Assembly (NCBI GenBank): GCA_903886975.1
Contig: CAISOB010000095.1
Coordinates: 1 to 43,456 of the forward strand
Origin: an uncultured beta proteobacterium
GTDB lineage: Bacteria > Pseudomonadota > Gammaproteobacteria > Burkholderiales > Rhodocyclaceae
DNA: 43,456 nucleotides
Direction of reading: 5' to 3'
In this document: positions 1-8,337 of the stretch, piece after piece
Position numbering within the stretch: position 1 is the first letter of the stretch
How the letters are laid out: each line of letters starts with the position of its first letter
Notes under the pieces: model-generated
The model's database searches: none
The model's input: the letters and a program-made list of their open reading frames with translations, nothing else
Told to the model about the DNA's origin: nothing
Program-made: the position numbers and the translations under genes

Positions 1-126
1 ATTAACGAATACATTGCAGCCCACAACGCCAATCCTAAGCCTTTCATTTGGACGGCCAAGGCGTCGGACATCCTGGCCAAGGTCACCCGAGCGCGGGCCA
101 AACTAAATAAGAGCACTTCTAAATGA
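1..126 (+). mobile_element. IS630-type transposase, C-terminal end only
   Basis: The open frame from the first base encodes 41 residues, with the segment NPKPFIWTAKASDILAKV followed by a basic stretch, and stops at TGA 124-126. This is the usual C-terminal tail of IS630-family DDE transposases (the FxWT-K motif after the last catalytic Glu). The catalytic core lies outside the window. The stop codon overlaps the right inverted repeat at 124-136. The N-terminus of a transposase in the same orientation begins at 43390, so two direct copies of what is probably one IS flank the window. Confidence 0.85.
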
Positions 127-138
127 CGCACTACACTA
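124..138. repeat. Right terminal inverted repeat of IS630-type element plus TA target
   Basis: TGACGCACTACAC (124-136) is followed by TA (137-138). It is the exact reverse complement of GTGTAGTGCGTCA at 43321-43333, which is preceded by TA. A 13-bp terminal repeat bounded by TA fits the TA-targeting IS630/Tc1 type. Confidence 0.85.
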
Positions 139-291
139 GTATAGGGCGGCTGGCAAAAGCCGCAAGCCGTTCAAGCACGCGTCGACGAGCGAATATGGGG
201 CCTGATCGGGGCCTATCTATTACAATTGGCAAACCGGCGCGCAAAGCCCGCGCCGCAGTGCCGCGCCGGGCAAGGGCTGGGAAAGGCCGCA

Positions 292-1278
292 ATGAAACAG
301 TATCTCGATCTCGTGCAAGACATTCTGGACAACGGTTCCTGGCAGAGCAACCGCACGGGAACGCGCACGCGCAGCGTTCCCGGCGCGATGATGAAATTCG
401 ACTTGCAGCAGGGTTTTCCCGCGGTGACCACCAAGAAGCTGGCCTTCAAGTCGGCGATCGGCGAACTCGTCGGTTTTTTCAGGGGTTACCGCAGCGCCGC
501 CGATTTCCGCACGCTCGGCTGCAAGGTGTGGGACCAGAACGCCAATGAAAACGCGCAGTGGCTGGCCAATCCCTATCGCATCGGCGCCGACGACCTGGGC
601 CCGGTGTACGGCGTGCAATGGCGCGAGTGGCCGGCTTACAAGCTGATCGACAGCGGCGAGGCGAACGGCGCCGCGCGGGTAGCCGACGCCGTCTCGCGCG
701 GTTACCGGCAAATCGGCGTGGTCGATAAGGCCGAGGACGGCGGCAGCGGCATCCTGCTCTACAAGGCGATCGACCAGCTGCGCCAGTGCCTTGACGCCAT
801 CATCAAGGACCCGGGTAGCCGCCGGATTCTTTTCCATGGCTGGAACTGGGCGCAAATCGAGGAAATGGCGCTGCCGCCGTGCCACTTGCTGTATCAGTTC
901 CTGGTCAATCAGTCGCAGCGTGAAATCTCGCTGTGCCTGTACATCCGCTCGAACGACGTGGGCCTGGGCACGCCCTTCAATCTCACCGAAGGCGCGGCGC
1001 TGCTGCACCTCGTCGGGCGGCTGACCGGCTATGCGCCGCGCTGGTTCAGCTACTTCATCGGCGACGCTCATATTTACGAGAACCATCTGGGCATGCTCGA
1101 GGAGCAGCTCAAGCGCACGCCTTATGCGCCGCCGAAGCTGATTCTTTCCGATCGCATCCCGGACCATGCGCTGACCGGAAAATACGAACCGGAATGGCTG
1201 GAAAGGGTCGAGCCTGGCGACTTTTCGCTCGAAGGTTATCAACACCATGCGCCGCTGACCGCGCCCATGGCGGTGTGA
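292..1278 (+). CDS. thyA: Thymidylate synthase (long form, 328 aa)
   Basis: Methylates dUMP to dTMP with 5,10-methylene-tetrahydrofolate in the cytoplasm. The start ATG at 292 follows GAAAGG and gives the classic beginning [12 protein letters not shown]; an in-frame upstream extension to 226 lacks family similarity. Visible landmarks are the dUMP-phosphate arginine near residue 21, the Arg177-Arg178 pair, the catalytic Cys197 in [18 protein letters not shown] (nucleotide specificity, with the Asp and Asn kept) and the His/Tyr of GDAHIYENH. At 328 aa it is about 64 residues longer than E. coli ThyA (264). The extra length is mostly one insert of about 45 residues after VQWREWP (roughly 115-160), plus a short one near residues 87-100. 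folA follows after 16 bp, so thymidylate synthesis and dihydrofolate recycling are probably co-transcribed. Confidence 0.96.
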   Translation: MKQYLDLVQDILDNGSWQSNRTGTRTRSVPGAMMKFDLQQGFPAVTTKKLAFKSAIGELVGFFRGYRSAADFRTLGCKVWDQNANENAQWLANPYRIGADDLGPVYGVQWREWPAYKLIDSGEANGAARVADAVSRGYRQIGVVDKAEDGGSGILLYKAIDQLRQCLDAIIKDPGSRRILFHGWNWAQIEEMALPPCHLLYQFLVNQSQREISLCLYIRSNDVGLGTPFNLTEGAALLHLVGRLTGYAPRWFSYFIGDAHIYENHLGMLEEQLKRTPYAPPKLILSDRIPDHALTGKYEPEWLERVEPGDFSLEGYQHHAPLTAPMAV

Positions 1279-1294
1279 ATCCGAGCGCGCGGGG

Positions 1295-1783
1295 ATGCTT
1301 TCGCTGATTGCCGCCGTCGCCAGCAACCGCGCCATCGGCAAGGGCCAGCAACTGCTTTGGCGGCTGCCGGACGACATGCGCCACTTTCGCGAGACGACGC
1401 GCGGCAAGCCGGTGATCATGGGGCGCAAGACATGGGAATCGCTGCCGGCGACTTTTCGTCCGCTGCCGGGACGGCGCAACCTCGTGGTCAGCCGCAACCG
1501 GGCGTATCAGGCGCCGGGCGCGATGTTGACCGATTCGCTCGACGAGGCGTTGCGCGCCTGCGCCGACGCTGCCGAAATCTTCGTCATCGGCGGCGCCGAA
1601 CTCTATCGCCAGGCGCTGCCGCTAGCCACCCGGCTGTATCTGACCGAAGTCGCCGCGAGTGCCGAAGGTGATGCGTTCTTTCCCGAATTCGCGCCGGACG
1701 ACTGGGAAGAAGTATCACGCTCGCCGGGACGCAATGAATCCGGGCCGGCGTTTGCCTTCGTCGTCTACCAGCGCCGCAGCTGA
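1295..1783 (+). CDS. folA: Dihydrofolate reductase
   Basis: NADPH-dependent reduction of dihydrofolate to tetrahydrofolate, replacing the cofactor oxidised by ThyA, encoded just upstream. At 162 aa it has normal bacterial DHFR length. It starts MLSLIAAVASNRAIGKG, then shows WRLPDDMRHF with the catalytic acid at Asp27, the NADPH-binding segment IMGRKTWESL, PGRRNLVVSRN, FVIGGAELY and the late LYLTEV strand with its Thr. It ends 26 bp before the convergent end of the OGT-like gene, with no clear terminator between them. Confidence 0.96.
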   Translation: MLSLIAAVASNRAIGKGQQLLWRLPDDMRHFRETTRGKPVIMGRKTWESLPATFRPLPGRRNLVVSRNRAYQAPGAMLTDSLDEALRACADAAEIFVIGGAELYRQALPLATRLYLTEVAASAEGDAFFPEFAPDDWEEVSRSPGRNESGPAFAFVVYQRRS

Positions 1784-1809
1784 GCTGGAACACCAGCCTT
1801 CACGGGCTC

Positions 1810-3915
1810 TCACGCCGGCAGCGGCGGTACGTCGAAATCGGCCGGCGGCAAGCCCGCGGCATGGCGTGCCCACATCGTTTCGTAAGCCTGTTCGTAGAGC
1901 CTGACCTTGTAGGGCGTATCAAACACCCGAGTCCCGCTGCGCGCACGCATCAAGCGGCGCACGAGCGCCCGATGCCCGGCCCGGTCATTGGCCAGATCGA
2001 CCGCTTTCTCAATGTACGCCGCGCTGCTCGGGGTGATCAGTTCGGGCATGCCCAGGCAGCCGAGGAAGATGGCGCTCAACGATGACGCCGGCGTATGACC
2101 TTGCCGGGTGAGCACGGGCAAGCCCATCCACAAGGCGTCGAGCGCCGTCGTGTGCGCGTTGTAGACGAAGGAATCGAGAAACAAGTCGGCAAGTCGCAGA
2201 CGGGCAAGATGCCGGTTGTTGTCCGTATCCGCAGCGCGGATCAGGCGTTCCGGCGCGATGCCGTGGCTCGCCGCGCTGGCGATGCAACGTTCCCAGAGGC
2301 GCTCGTTCGACGCGCGCAGCCAGAGGACCGAACCGGGCGCTGCGCGCAGGATTTCCATCCAGGCGACAAAAAGTTCCTCGCTGATTTTGTAGTCGGTGTT
2401 GAACGAGCAGAAGACGAAGGCGCGCTCGGGCAGGCCGCAGTCGCGCCGCGTCAGGGCAACCGCCCAGGGCGCCAGCGGTGCGCCGTAGGGCCAGTAGAGA
2501 TCGGTGAAGCGAACGCGTCTTTCGAAGCGCGCGCCACTCGGTATCTCGGTGTCCGCATCAAAGTGATCGCTCGCCGCCTGGCAGAAACGGTAGTCGAGGT
2601 AAGGCGCATCCAGTGCGCCGACCACGCCGACATGCGCGACACGCAGCGGCGCCGGCCGCAGCTGCAGAATGCCATTGCGCGTGCCATCGAAGAAGCCGCC
2701 GAACTGGATCAGGATATCAATGCCGTCGTCATTGATACGCTGAGCCGCCTGCCGGTCAGTGAGCGCCGCGAGCGAAACGAAATGGTCGCAGCCGGCAATG
2801 ATGTCGCGGCGCACCGCGCTGCCGTCGTCTGCGCCGATGCAATAGGCGCTGACCGAAAAGCGCTTGCGATCGTGTTGGGCAAAGACGTTTCTTAACAGAT
2901 ACGACGAGGGGTGATCGCGGAAAGCCGGCGATAGGTAGCCGAGCTTCAGGCGCCGCTGGGCTGCTCGCGGACGCGCATGGGCGAAGAGTGGCCTTACTGC
3001 GGCCTCCTGCGCCGCGGCCCGACGCGCCAGATTGCGATAGTCGGCGTAGTCGAGGCCAATGGCCTGCGCGTTGAACGCATGGATGGAAAGCACCCGACGG
3101 CCGCTGTCTTCGCGCACCGCCGCGGCCAGGTTGTGCAGCTGCTGCGCAAGCAGCGGCAAGCAAGCCCAGTCGCCATGGCGATAACGCTCGAAGAGCGCAG
3201 TCAAGAAGATATCTTCGCGGGCGGCCGGCGAAAGTTGCAAAGTCTCCTGTGCTTGCGGGATCGCCGCGACCAACTGTGCCGGCAGGCGCAGCGCCTGGAG
3301 GTCAGCCAGTTGGCGCTGCGAATCGCCGAGCTGTCCGCACATGGCCAGCGAAACGACGCGCCCGAAGGCCGCCGGCAGATGCCCTGGGGCGAGCGCCTGC
3401 GCGTGCGCGAAAGCGGCGTCGGCGGCAAGCGGATCGGCGTCGGCGAAACGTGCGTGTCCGAGCGCGCACCAGGCATCGGGGTGCAGGGGGTGCGCTTCGA
3501 CCAGCATGTTGGCATGGCGCACCGCTTCCGGCGGCAGACGCTGCAGCAAAGCCAGCGCGCAGAGATTGAGGCGCGCCTTGAAATGCGTGCCATCGAGTTT
3601 GAGCGCCTGGGTGTAGCTCGCGCGCGCCGCGGGAACATCGCTCGCCGCTTCGAGCGCGACCGCCAGATCGAAGTGGCGGTCGGCGCTGCTCTCTTGGCAC
3701 AACAACGCGCGGAATGCTGCCACAGCCTCGTCGGCCCGGCCACCGGCAAGGTACAGCACGGCCAGCGCATGGGCAGCGTCGCGATCATCGGCGTCGGCGG
3801 CAAGCACGTCGAGGACCAGCTTGATCGCCGCGTCGATGTCGCCTTGCGCATGGCTTTGCCGAACCCGGCTGCGCCAATCCGGCGCGACGGTTTGCGGCGC
3901 GTCTGCTTCGTTCAC
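1810..3915 (-). CDS. TPR protein with O-GlcNAc-transferase-like (GT41/SPINDLY) domain
   Basis: A 701-residue protein starting with GTG at 3915. Residues about 10-200 form tetratricopeptide-like helical repeats (for example AADADDRDAAHALAVLYLAG). The C-terminal half matches the Glyco_transf_41 pattern: LKLGYLSPAFRDHPSSYLL, FNTDYKISEELF (Lys510, the position of the UDP-binding lysine), APGSVLWLR, LADLFLDSFVYNAHTTALDALWMGLPVL and LGMPELI. Family members transfer a sugar from a nucleotide sugar onto protein Ser/Thr. The segment that usually reads GYPGTTG is here VGVVGALDAPYLDY, so donor or acceptor choice may differ. Last gene of the four-gene operon, 23 bp after the PaaK-like gene. Glycosylation of the FecR-domain surface protein encoded in the same operon is possible but is inference only. 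Confidence 0.82.
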   Translation of the reverse strand: MNEADAPQTVAPDWRSRVRQSHAQGDIDAAIKLVLDVLAADADDRDAAHALAVLYLAGGRADEAVAAFRALLCQESSADRHFDLAVALEAASDVPAARASYTQALKLDGTHFKARLNLCALALLQRLPPEAVRHANMLVEAHPLHPDAWCALGHARFADADPLAADAAFAHAQALAPGHLPAAFGRVVSLAMCGQLGDSQRQLADLQALRLPAQLVAAIPQAQETLQLSPAAREDIFLTALFERYRHGDWACLPLLAQQLHNLAAAVREDSGRRVLSIHAFNAQAIGLDYADYRNLARRAAAQEAAVRPLFAHARPRAAQRRLKLGYLSPAFRDHPSSYLLRNVFAQHDRKRFSVSAYCIGADDGSAVRRDIIAGCDHFVSLAALTDRQAAQRINDDGIDILIQFGGFFDGTRNGILQLRPAPLRVAHVGVVGALDAPYLDYRFCQAASDHFDADTEIPSGARFERRVRFTDLYWPYGAPLAPWAVALTRRDCGLPERAFVFCSFNTDYKISEELFVAWMEILRAAPGSVLWLRASNERLWERCIASAASHGIAPERLIRAADTDNNRHLARLRLADLFLDSFVYNAHTTALDALWMGLPVLTRQGHTPASSLSAIFLGCLGMPELITPSSAAYIEKAVDLANDRAGHRALVRRLMRARSGTRVFDTPYKVRLYEQAYETMWARHAAGLPPADFDVPPLPA

Positions 3916-3938
3916 GATGCCCTGGCTTCCTGTTGGCG

Positions 3939-5291
3939 CTAATCCGCGACCAGCGAGACGAAATCTTCGAATTTGCCGCCGCTCGCGGGCATCAAGGATT
4001 CTGCATACGAATAGCGAATCGAGAACTTCCCGTGCAGCAACTCGCAGAGCTTGGCAGCGAGCACTTGTTCCGTTTCGCGAGACAACGGCGCGGCACGCAC
4101 GAGACGCACCTCGAGGACATCGACGTCATGCTGGACGATCTGAATCTGGCGGAAATCGGCGATCGATTGTATGACTTCGTAAGGAAACGACGGCCAGTGA
4201 CGATGTCCACCCGACAGTCGCAGCATGTTACGCCGCCGCCCGGCGATGCGCGCCAGCACCGGCAATCCGCGGCCGCAGGCGCAGGGCGCGCCGGCCTGCG
4301 CGTAATCGCCGATCTCGTAGCGCAACAAGGGCATCGTGAAATTGTGCAAGGTGCTGATCAGCACGCGGCCAATCTCCCCGGCAGCGCACGGCGCCCCCTT
4401 CTCGTCGACGATTTCGACGAGCAGATTCTCGCCCTGCACGTGATAGGTTTCAGGATACTCGGGGCACTGCAGTGCGATGTTGCCGAACTCTTCGGACGAG
4501 TAGATATCGCTCATCGGCAACTGCCACACTTCGCGGATCAGGGTGCGCAGATCAACGGGAAGCATTTCGCCAAAAGTACTCAGTTCCTTCAACGACGGGA
4601 TACGAACTGCCCGCTCGCGGGCGCGGATCAGCAGGCAGCGCAAGTTGACCGGATGGGTTAGCAGGTAATCCGGCGCCTCGGCTTGCAGCCAGTCGAGCTG
4701 CCGATCTACATCGACCGAACTGTTAAGAACGGTGGCTGGCCCCGTAACAAAGCATGCCGACTCGACGCGCCCCCAATCGGCGTGCACGCGACTCTCGACC
4801 TTGCTGCGAATCGCGGCAAATTTCCCCGACAGGTCCCGGCGCTGCCAGAGATGATTCCTGGCAATCAGCGCACTCGCGAAAAGGTGCGTCAATTCGTTGC
4901 CCAAGCCCTGCACCGGCATGCCGAGCGAACCGGTTGTCGAAAATTCGAGCGGGCGGCCGTGCGCCTTGGGCGCATTTTCGACGATAAGCTGCGCGCGGCT
5001 CGACTGCACGGTCGCACGCTTCAAGATCGGCAGCGCGCGCCAGATCGCGGCATCGAGTCTCCGGCCAGGCGACCACCCGGCAGCCGCCAGGCGCTCACGG
5101 TAGAAATCTGAAGTCTGCCAAAGGAATTCGGCAAGGACATCGAGTTGCTGGAACTGTCGCACAGCCAGTTCGACGGGGGAGAGCCACTGGCTTTGCTCGA
5201 GTTGAAAGAGCAGCGCGAGTAGCGTGGCGCCTGGCGTCGATACGATGGCCGGCCAGGCAATGCCGGCCATCGTTGTACGAAACGGCAGCAT
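3939..5291 (-). CDS. PaaK/CapK-like adenylate-forming enzyme
   Basis: A 450-residue protein of the phenylacetate-CoA ligase/CapK branch of the ANL adenylating enzymes, which activate a carboxylate with ATP. Visible signatures are the P-loop-like STTGSLGMPVQ (around residue 115-125), DIYSSEEFGNIALQCPEYP, HVQGENLLVEIVDEKG, GEIGRVLISTLHNFTMPLLRYEIGDYA and CACGRGLPVL-RIAGRRRN near the start of the mobile C-terminal domain. CapK-type members usually sit in polysaccharide or surface-modification clusters and their substrates are mostly unknown. It lies 9 bp after the FecR gene and 23 bp before the OGT-like gene. The start ATG at 5291 has no strong ribosome-binding site; Met8 (5270) is an alternative. 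Confidence 0.8.
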   Translation of the reverse strand: MLPFRTTMAGIAWPAIVSTPGATLLALLFQLEQSQWLSPVELAVRQFQQLDVLAEFLWQTSDFYRERLAAAGWSPGRRLDAAIWRALPILKRATVQSSRAQLIVENAPKAHGRPLEFSTTGSLGMPVQGLGNELTHLFASALIARNHLWQRRDLSGKFAAIRSKVESRVHADWGRVESACFVTGPATVLNSSVDVDRQLDWLQAEAPDYLLTHPVNLRCLLIRARERAVRIPSLKELSTFGEMLPVDLRTLIREVWQLPMSDIYSSEEFGNIALQCPEYPETYHVQGENLLVEIVDEKGAPCAAGEIGRVLISTLHNFTMPLLRYEIGDYAQAGAPCACGRGLPVLARIAGRRRNMLRLSGGHRHWPSFPYEVIQSIADFRQIQIVQHDVDVLEVRLVRAAPLSRETEQVLAAKLCELLHGKFSIRYSYAESLMPASGGKFEDFVSLVAD

Positions 5292-5300
5292 GGGTGGCCA

Positions 5301-6703
5301 CTACTTCTTCAGTGCAGCAGCGCCCGCGATGTCTTGCCCATCGTTGAATTTGAAAGCCACACCAGCTCGTGCTGCGCCGGCGCCGAAAAAGGCTCCATTG
5401 ACGCCGATAGAGCTGCAAGCAGAACAAGCGCCACCGTTCTTACTGACAGACGGGGCGTAGGCTCCAAAGTTCGCACCGGTACCAAAACCGTTGATCGCCG
5501 CGCCGCCGTCCGACAAAACGTAGTTAGTCAACCCCACCCGCATTCCAACGGACAGCGAGGTGACCGTCGCTGCCGAGAAATCAACGCTCATCGAGGCACT
5601 CGTAATAGTGCCGGCGCCAGTGCTTGAGCCCGCCACACCGCCGCCTAGCAGCGTGTAGGTTCCCGTCGAACCGAGCGAAATCCGGCTATCGGTCGTCGGT
5701 ATTCCCGTCACGTAGTGCAAGATGCCGCCCTCGCCGCCGGAGAGGGCGCCCGAAAATCCGCTGCCGTTATCGATCCAGCGACCCCAGGCGACAATACCGT
5801 CGTTGCCTTGAAAACCGTCGCCGACAGGAACGGTATTGCCGGCGCCAAGATTGGGTCCGGCTAGCCCCCCCCTTCGCCACTCGTAGTGAAACTCGAAAGC
5901 GTGCCGTTGGGTCCGATCGTCCCGGTATCGATCGACTTGTTGGAAAAAGTACCGAAGCACTGACAGACGGACGTATCGACATGCGCATAAGCGGTCGCAT
6001 AGGTCTGGGTGCCAGTGAGCGGTGGCAGTGACGACTGCTGCCCGATGCCGAGATCACCGCTTGAAAAGATCGGCTGAATGTCCTGCAGGATCGGCGCCGG
6101 CGGCAGGTACGGGTGCGTGTGCCGGCGGTGCGGCCGGCCGTGGCCGCTCACGCCGCCCGATTCGCCGCTGGAAATGATCACGCAGCCCTGATCGTTGCAG
6201 ACCTCGACCGAACCTTCGCCGGTCGCCACGTCGAGATTCTCGCCGTTGAAGCCGGCGGACCATTCGGTGCCGCGGATGCCGATCGTCGCAACGGTCGTCG
6301 TCACGCGGTAGGCGTCGCGGTTGGATCGGCCGATAAGTCCGGTTATCGTGCGCAGGCCGCCTTTGAGCAGGCTGAAGAAGCCTTTCTCCTGGCCATCGGC
6401 CTGGCCCGAGTACTGGTAACTGTCGATGCGAAACTCGGTCTGCGGCTGCAAGGAGACCATCGCGCCGTCGGAAAAGCGCACCTGCGCCCGGCCGCCATCG
6501 CCGGTGCGGATGGTGTCGCCGTTGCTGATTTCGGCACCGCGGGTCAGCGGCCGCTGTACGCCGACGGCATCGACCGCGGTGACACTGCCGACCGAAAAAT
6601 CGACATTGGCGGCACTGGCGGCGTAAGCGCAAACCGGGAATACCGCGGCCAGGGCCATCAGCAAGGCCGGGTTACGCAAACGGAAAATCTGTTGAGCTGA
6701 CAT
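5301..6703 (-). CDS. FecR-domain surface protein with TbpB-like C-terminus, split by a frameshift
   Basis: The first part (6703-5861) has a signal peptide (about residues 1-28, ending VCAYA) and a FecR domain: a lead-in SVGSVTAVDAVGVQRPLTRG, then GDTIRTGDGGRAQVRFSDGA, TTTVATIGIRGTEWSAG and VATGEGSVEV. It runs into TAG at 5863-5861 immediately after eight G residues (5872-5865 on the minus strand). Nine G would continue without a stop into the 5860-5301 frame and give 467 aa. That frame is Gly/Ser/Ala-rich and ends with VNGAFFGAGAARAGVAFKF, like the G-FxG-A-x-x-G ending of TbpB-type beta-barrel domains carried by Slam/type XI secretion substrates. A GGGGAG ribosome-binding site precedes the ATG. 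The gene lies 17 bp after the Slam-like gene. The break could be a sequencing indel, phase variation or real loss; the intact second half argues against an old pseudogene. Confidence 0.78.
5865..5872. repeat. Homopolymer C8/G8 tract at the frameshift
   Basis: Eight consecutive C on the plus strand (G on the coding strand) lie exactly at the boundary between two overlapping open frames of the FecR-domain gene. With nine bases the two frames join; with eight the reading stops at TAG right after the tract. Tracts of this kind slip during replication and are also common places for sequencing indels. Confidence 0.8.
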
Positions 6704-6720
6704 GGCAATCTCCCCGGCGG

Positions 6721-8037
6721 TCAGAAGTCGCGGCGCAAGACAACCGAAACGGCTTCGCGGTGATACTTGTTGAGTTCAGTGTTCGATTCGTTAGCCGTCA
6801 AGGTGAGCCGCGGCGTCACCTTCCAGTAGCGCGCCGGTGTGTAGGTGGCGCCGAACGCCAGATCGTACTGCGTGTCCGCGCGCGTCTTCAGGAAGGAAGG
6901 ATCTTCGGCGCTGTAGCGCCGGACTTCGATCGAAGCGCCGGCAAACAGCACCGTCTTCGCATTGAGGTTCATCTGCCCGCCGGCGCGCACGCCGCCGCCG
7001 TAGAAGCTGTTCCACGGCGCGCTGTCCTCATGGACGCGCTCGCTCACGCCGTAGGCGCTGGCAAACGCCACTTCGCCGTCGCGATAGGCGTGGGCAAAAG
7101 CGCCGCCGACGACCCAGCGGTCGGCGTCGCGCGGCGATTGGCCCGGGTATCTGAGGTCCGAATACTGGACGAAGGCGCTGATCTGATCGCGCGCATTCGG
7201 ATTGAATTGCCACTGCCCGGACAGGCCGGCCGCCGTGCGATAGCGGTCGCTGGCCAGTTCGTACTGGTTGAACTGGGCGTTGAGCGAGAAGACGTTGCGC
7301 TCCGCGGTTACCATCACGCCGGCATAGGCATCGCCGTTCAGGCTGTCGAATTCTCTGGCGCCGAAATTGTTGCGCAGCACGCCGGAGAGCCCGCCGACCA
7401 GCGCCACGTCGTTGTTGATCGGCGTACGCATCGCCACCCCGCCGCCGAGCGTCGCAAACCAGGCGTCGGTGGACTTGCTGCTGGCGGTCAACGTGAACAA
7501 CTGGCCGCCGAATGCCGGAACCGCGACCGAGCCCTTGGCCGTCGCCGCGTTGACGTTGCTGTCGTAGCCGAAAGAAGTTTCCAGATAGCCGCGCAGCGTC
7601 GGCTGGGTCACGAGTTCAAGCCGATCGACGGCATCAAGGAAGCGATCTATGGTCGCCGACACTTCAGGCGGAATCCCCTGCGTCCGCACCGTTTCAAATT
7701 CCTGCCGAGCTGTGTCGGTTTCGCCAAGAGCGAAATAGGCCCGCGCAATTTCCGCACGCGCACGGGCGTTGTTCGGCTGCAAGGCGAGGACGCGTTCGAG
7801 GGCAAATACGGCACGTGTATTCTGTCCGGCATCAATGGCTGCGACGCCGAACAGGAGGTCGAAGTCCACATTGCCGGCGCGCGCCGCTTCGACCGGCTCG
7901 AGCAGACGAAATGCCTCGCTTGCCTTGCCCTGGTTCACCAGGGCTTGCGCCTGGTCGGTCAACTCGTCGGCGATGACCGGCAGCGACAGGAAAGCCAGCA
8001 ATAGGGCGGCCGTTTTCAGGTATTTATTCGCGAACAC
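6721..8037 (-). CDS. Slam-like (DUF560/type XI secretion) TPR outer-membrane barrel
   Basis: A GTG start at 8037 with GAGGAG nine bases upstream gives 438 aa and a clean signal peptide (FANKYLKTAALLLAFLSLPVIA); the longer frame back to 8184 lacks both. Residues about 25-140 are TPR-like helices (ALERVLALQPNNARARAEIARAYFALGETDTARQEFETV), followed by GIPPEVSATIDRFLDAV, the linker seen before the barrel in surface lipoprotein assembly modulators. The rest is alternating beta-barrel sequence ending in VVLRRDF with a C-terminal Phe, the usual outer-membrane assembly signal. Slam proteins move lipoproteins and some soluble proteins carrying a TbpB-like barrel domain across the outer membrane. The next gene encodes a FecR protein with such a tail, so transporter and cargo are likely paired. 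A plain TPR porin is the alternative. Confidence 0.72.
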   Translation of the reverse strand: MFANKYLKTAALLLAFLSLPVIADELTDQAQALVNQGKASEAFRLLEPVEAARAGNVDFDLLFGVAAIDAGQNTRAVFALERVLALQPNNARARAEIARAYFALGETDTARQEFETVRTQGIPPEVSATIDRFLDAVDRLELVTQPTLRGYLETSFGYDSNVNAATAKGSVAVPAFGGQLFTLTASSKSTDAWFATLGGGVAMRTPINNDVALVGGLSGVLRNNFGAREFDSLNGDAYAGVMVTAERNVFSLNAQFNQYELASDRYRTAAGLSGQWQFNPNARDQISAFVQYSDLRYPGQSPRDADRWVVGGAFAHAYRDGEVAFASAYGVSERVHEDSAPWNSFYGGGVRAGGQMNLNAKTVLFAGASIEVRRYSAEDPSFLKTRADTQYDLAFGATYTPARYWKVTPRLTLTANESNTELNKYHREAVSVVLRRDF

Positions 8038-8209
8038 GATGTGCCCCTCCTCAAATCCCGACAACTTATCTGTATAGCATATTGTGGCAGCCCCCGGACA
8101 GCGCGGCACGCAACAGGCGAACGCGACAAGCGGCTTCATGAAACAATTACCCGCCTGGGAAAGGCAAAGCAAGCTTCCTTGCAAACCGCATCACGCTTCT
8201 TCTGAGTCC

Positions 8210-8240
8210 ATTCTAGCTCCGAACAGAAGTGTAAAGTCAA
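8210..8240 (-). promoter_or_regulatory. Candidate sigma-70 promoter for the Slam-like/FecR operon
   Basis: On the minus strand TTGACT (8240-8235) and TAGAAT (8215-8210) are separated by 19 bp, about 170 bp before the GTG start at 8037. The rest of the roughly 300-bp gap between the decarboxylase and the Slam-like gene (8038-8337) holds no gene I can support. A CCAATTG/CAATTGG pair at 8297-8322 has no T-run and is not a convincing terminator. Confidence 0.35.
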
Positions 8241-8337
8241 ATAAATTCATTGCCTTATGTGCGGTATCGAAAGTCTTTTCGCATTAGGGCCACATGCCAA
8301 TTGCCGCCCGCGCGTCAATTGGCCGAAAAACAACAGT

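Noticed and set aside
220..1497. Long minus-strand open frame across thyA-folA
   Set aside because: It is the mirror of a high-GC coding region, lacks any family motif, and overlaps two unmistakable genes.
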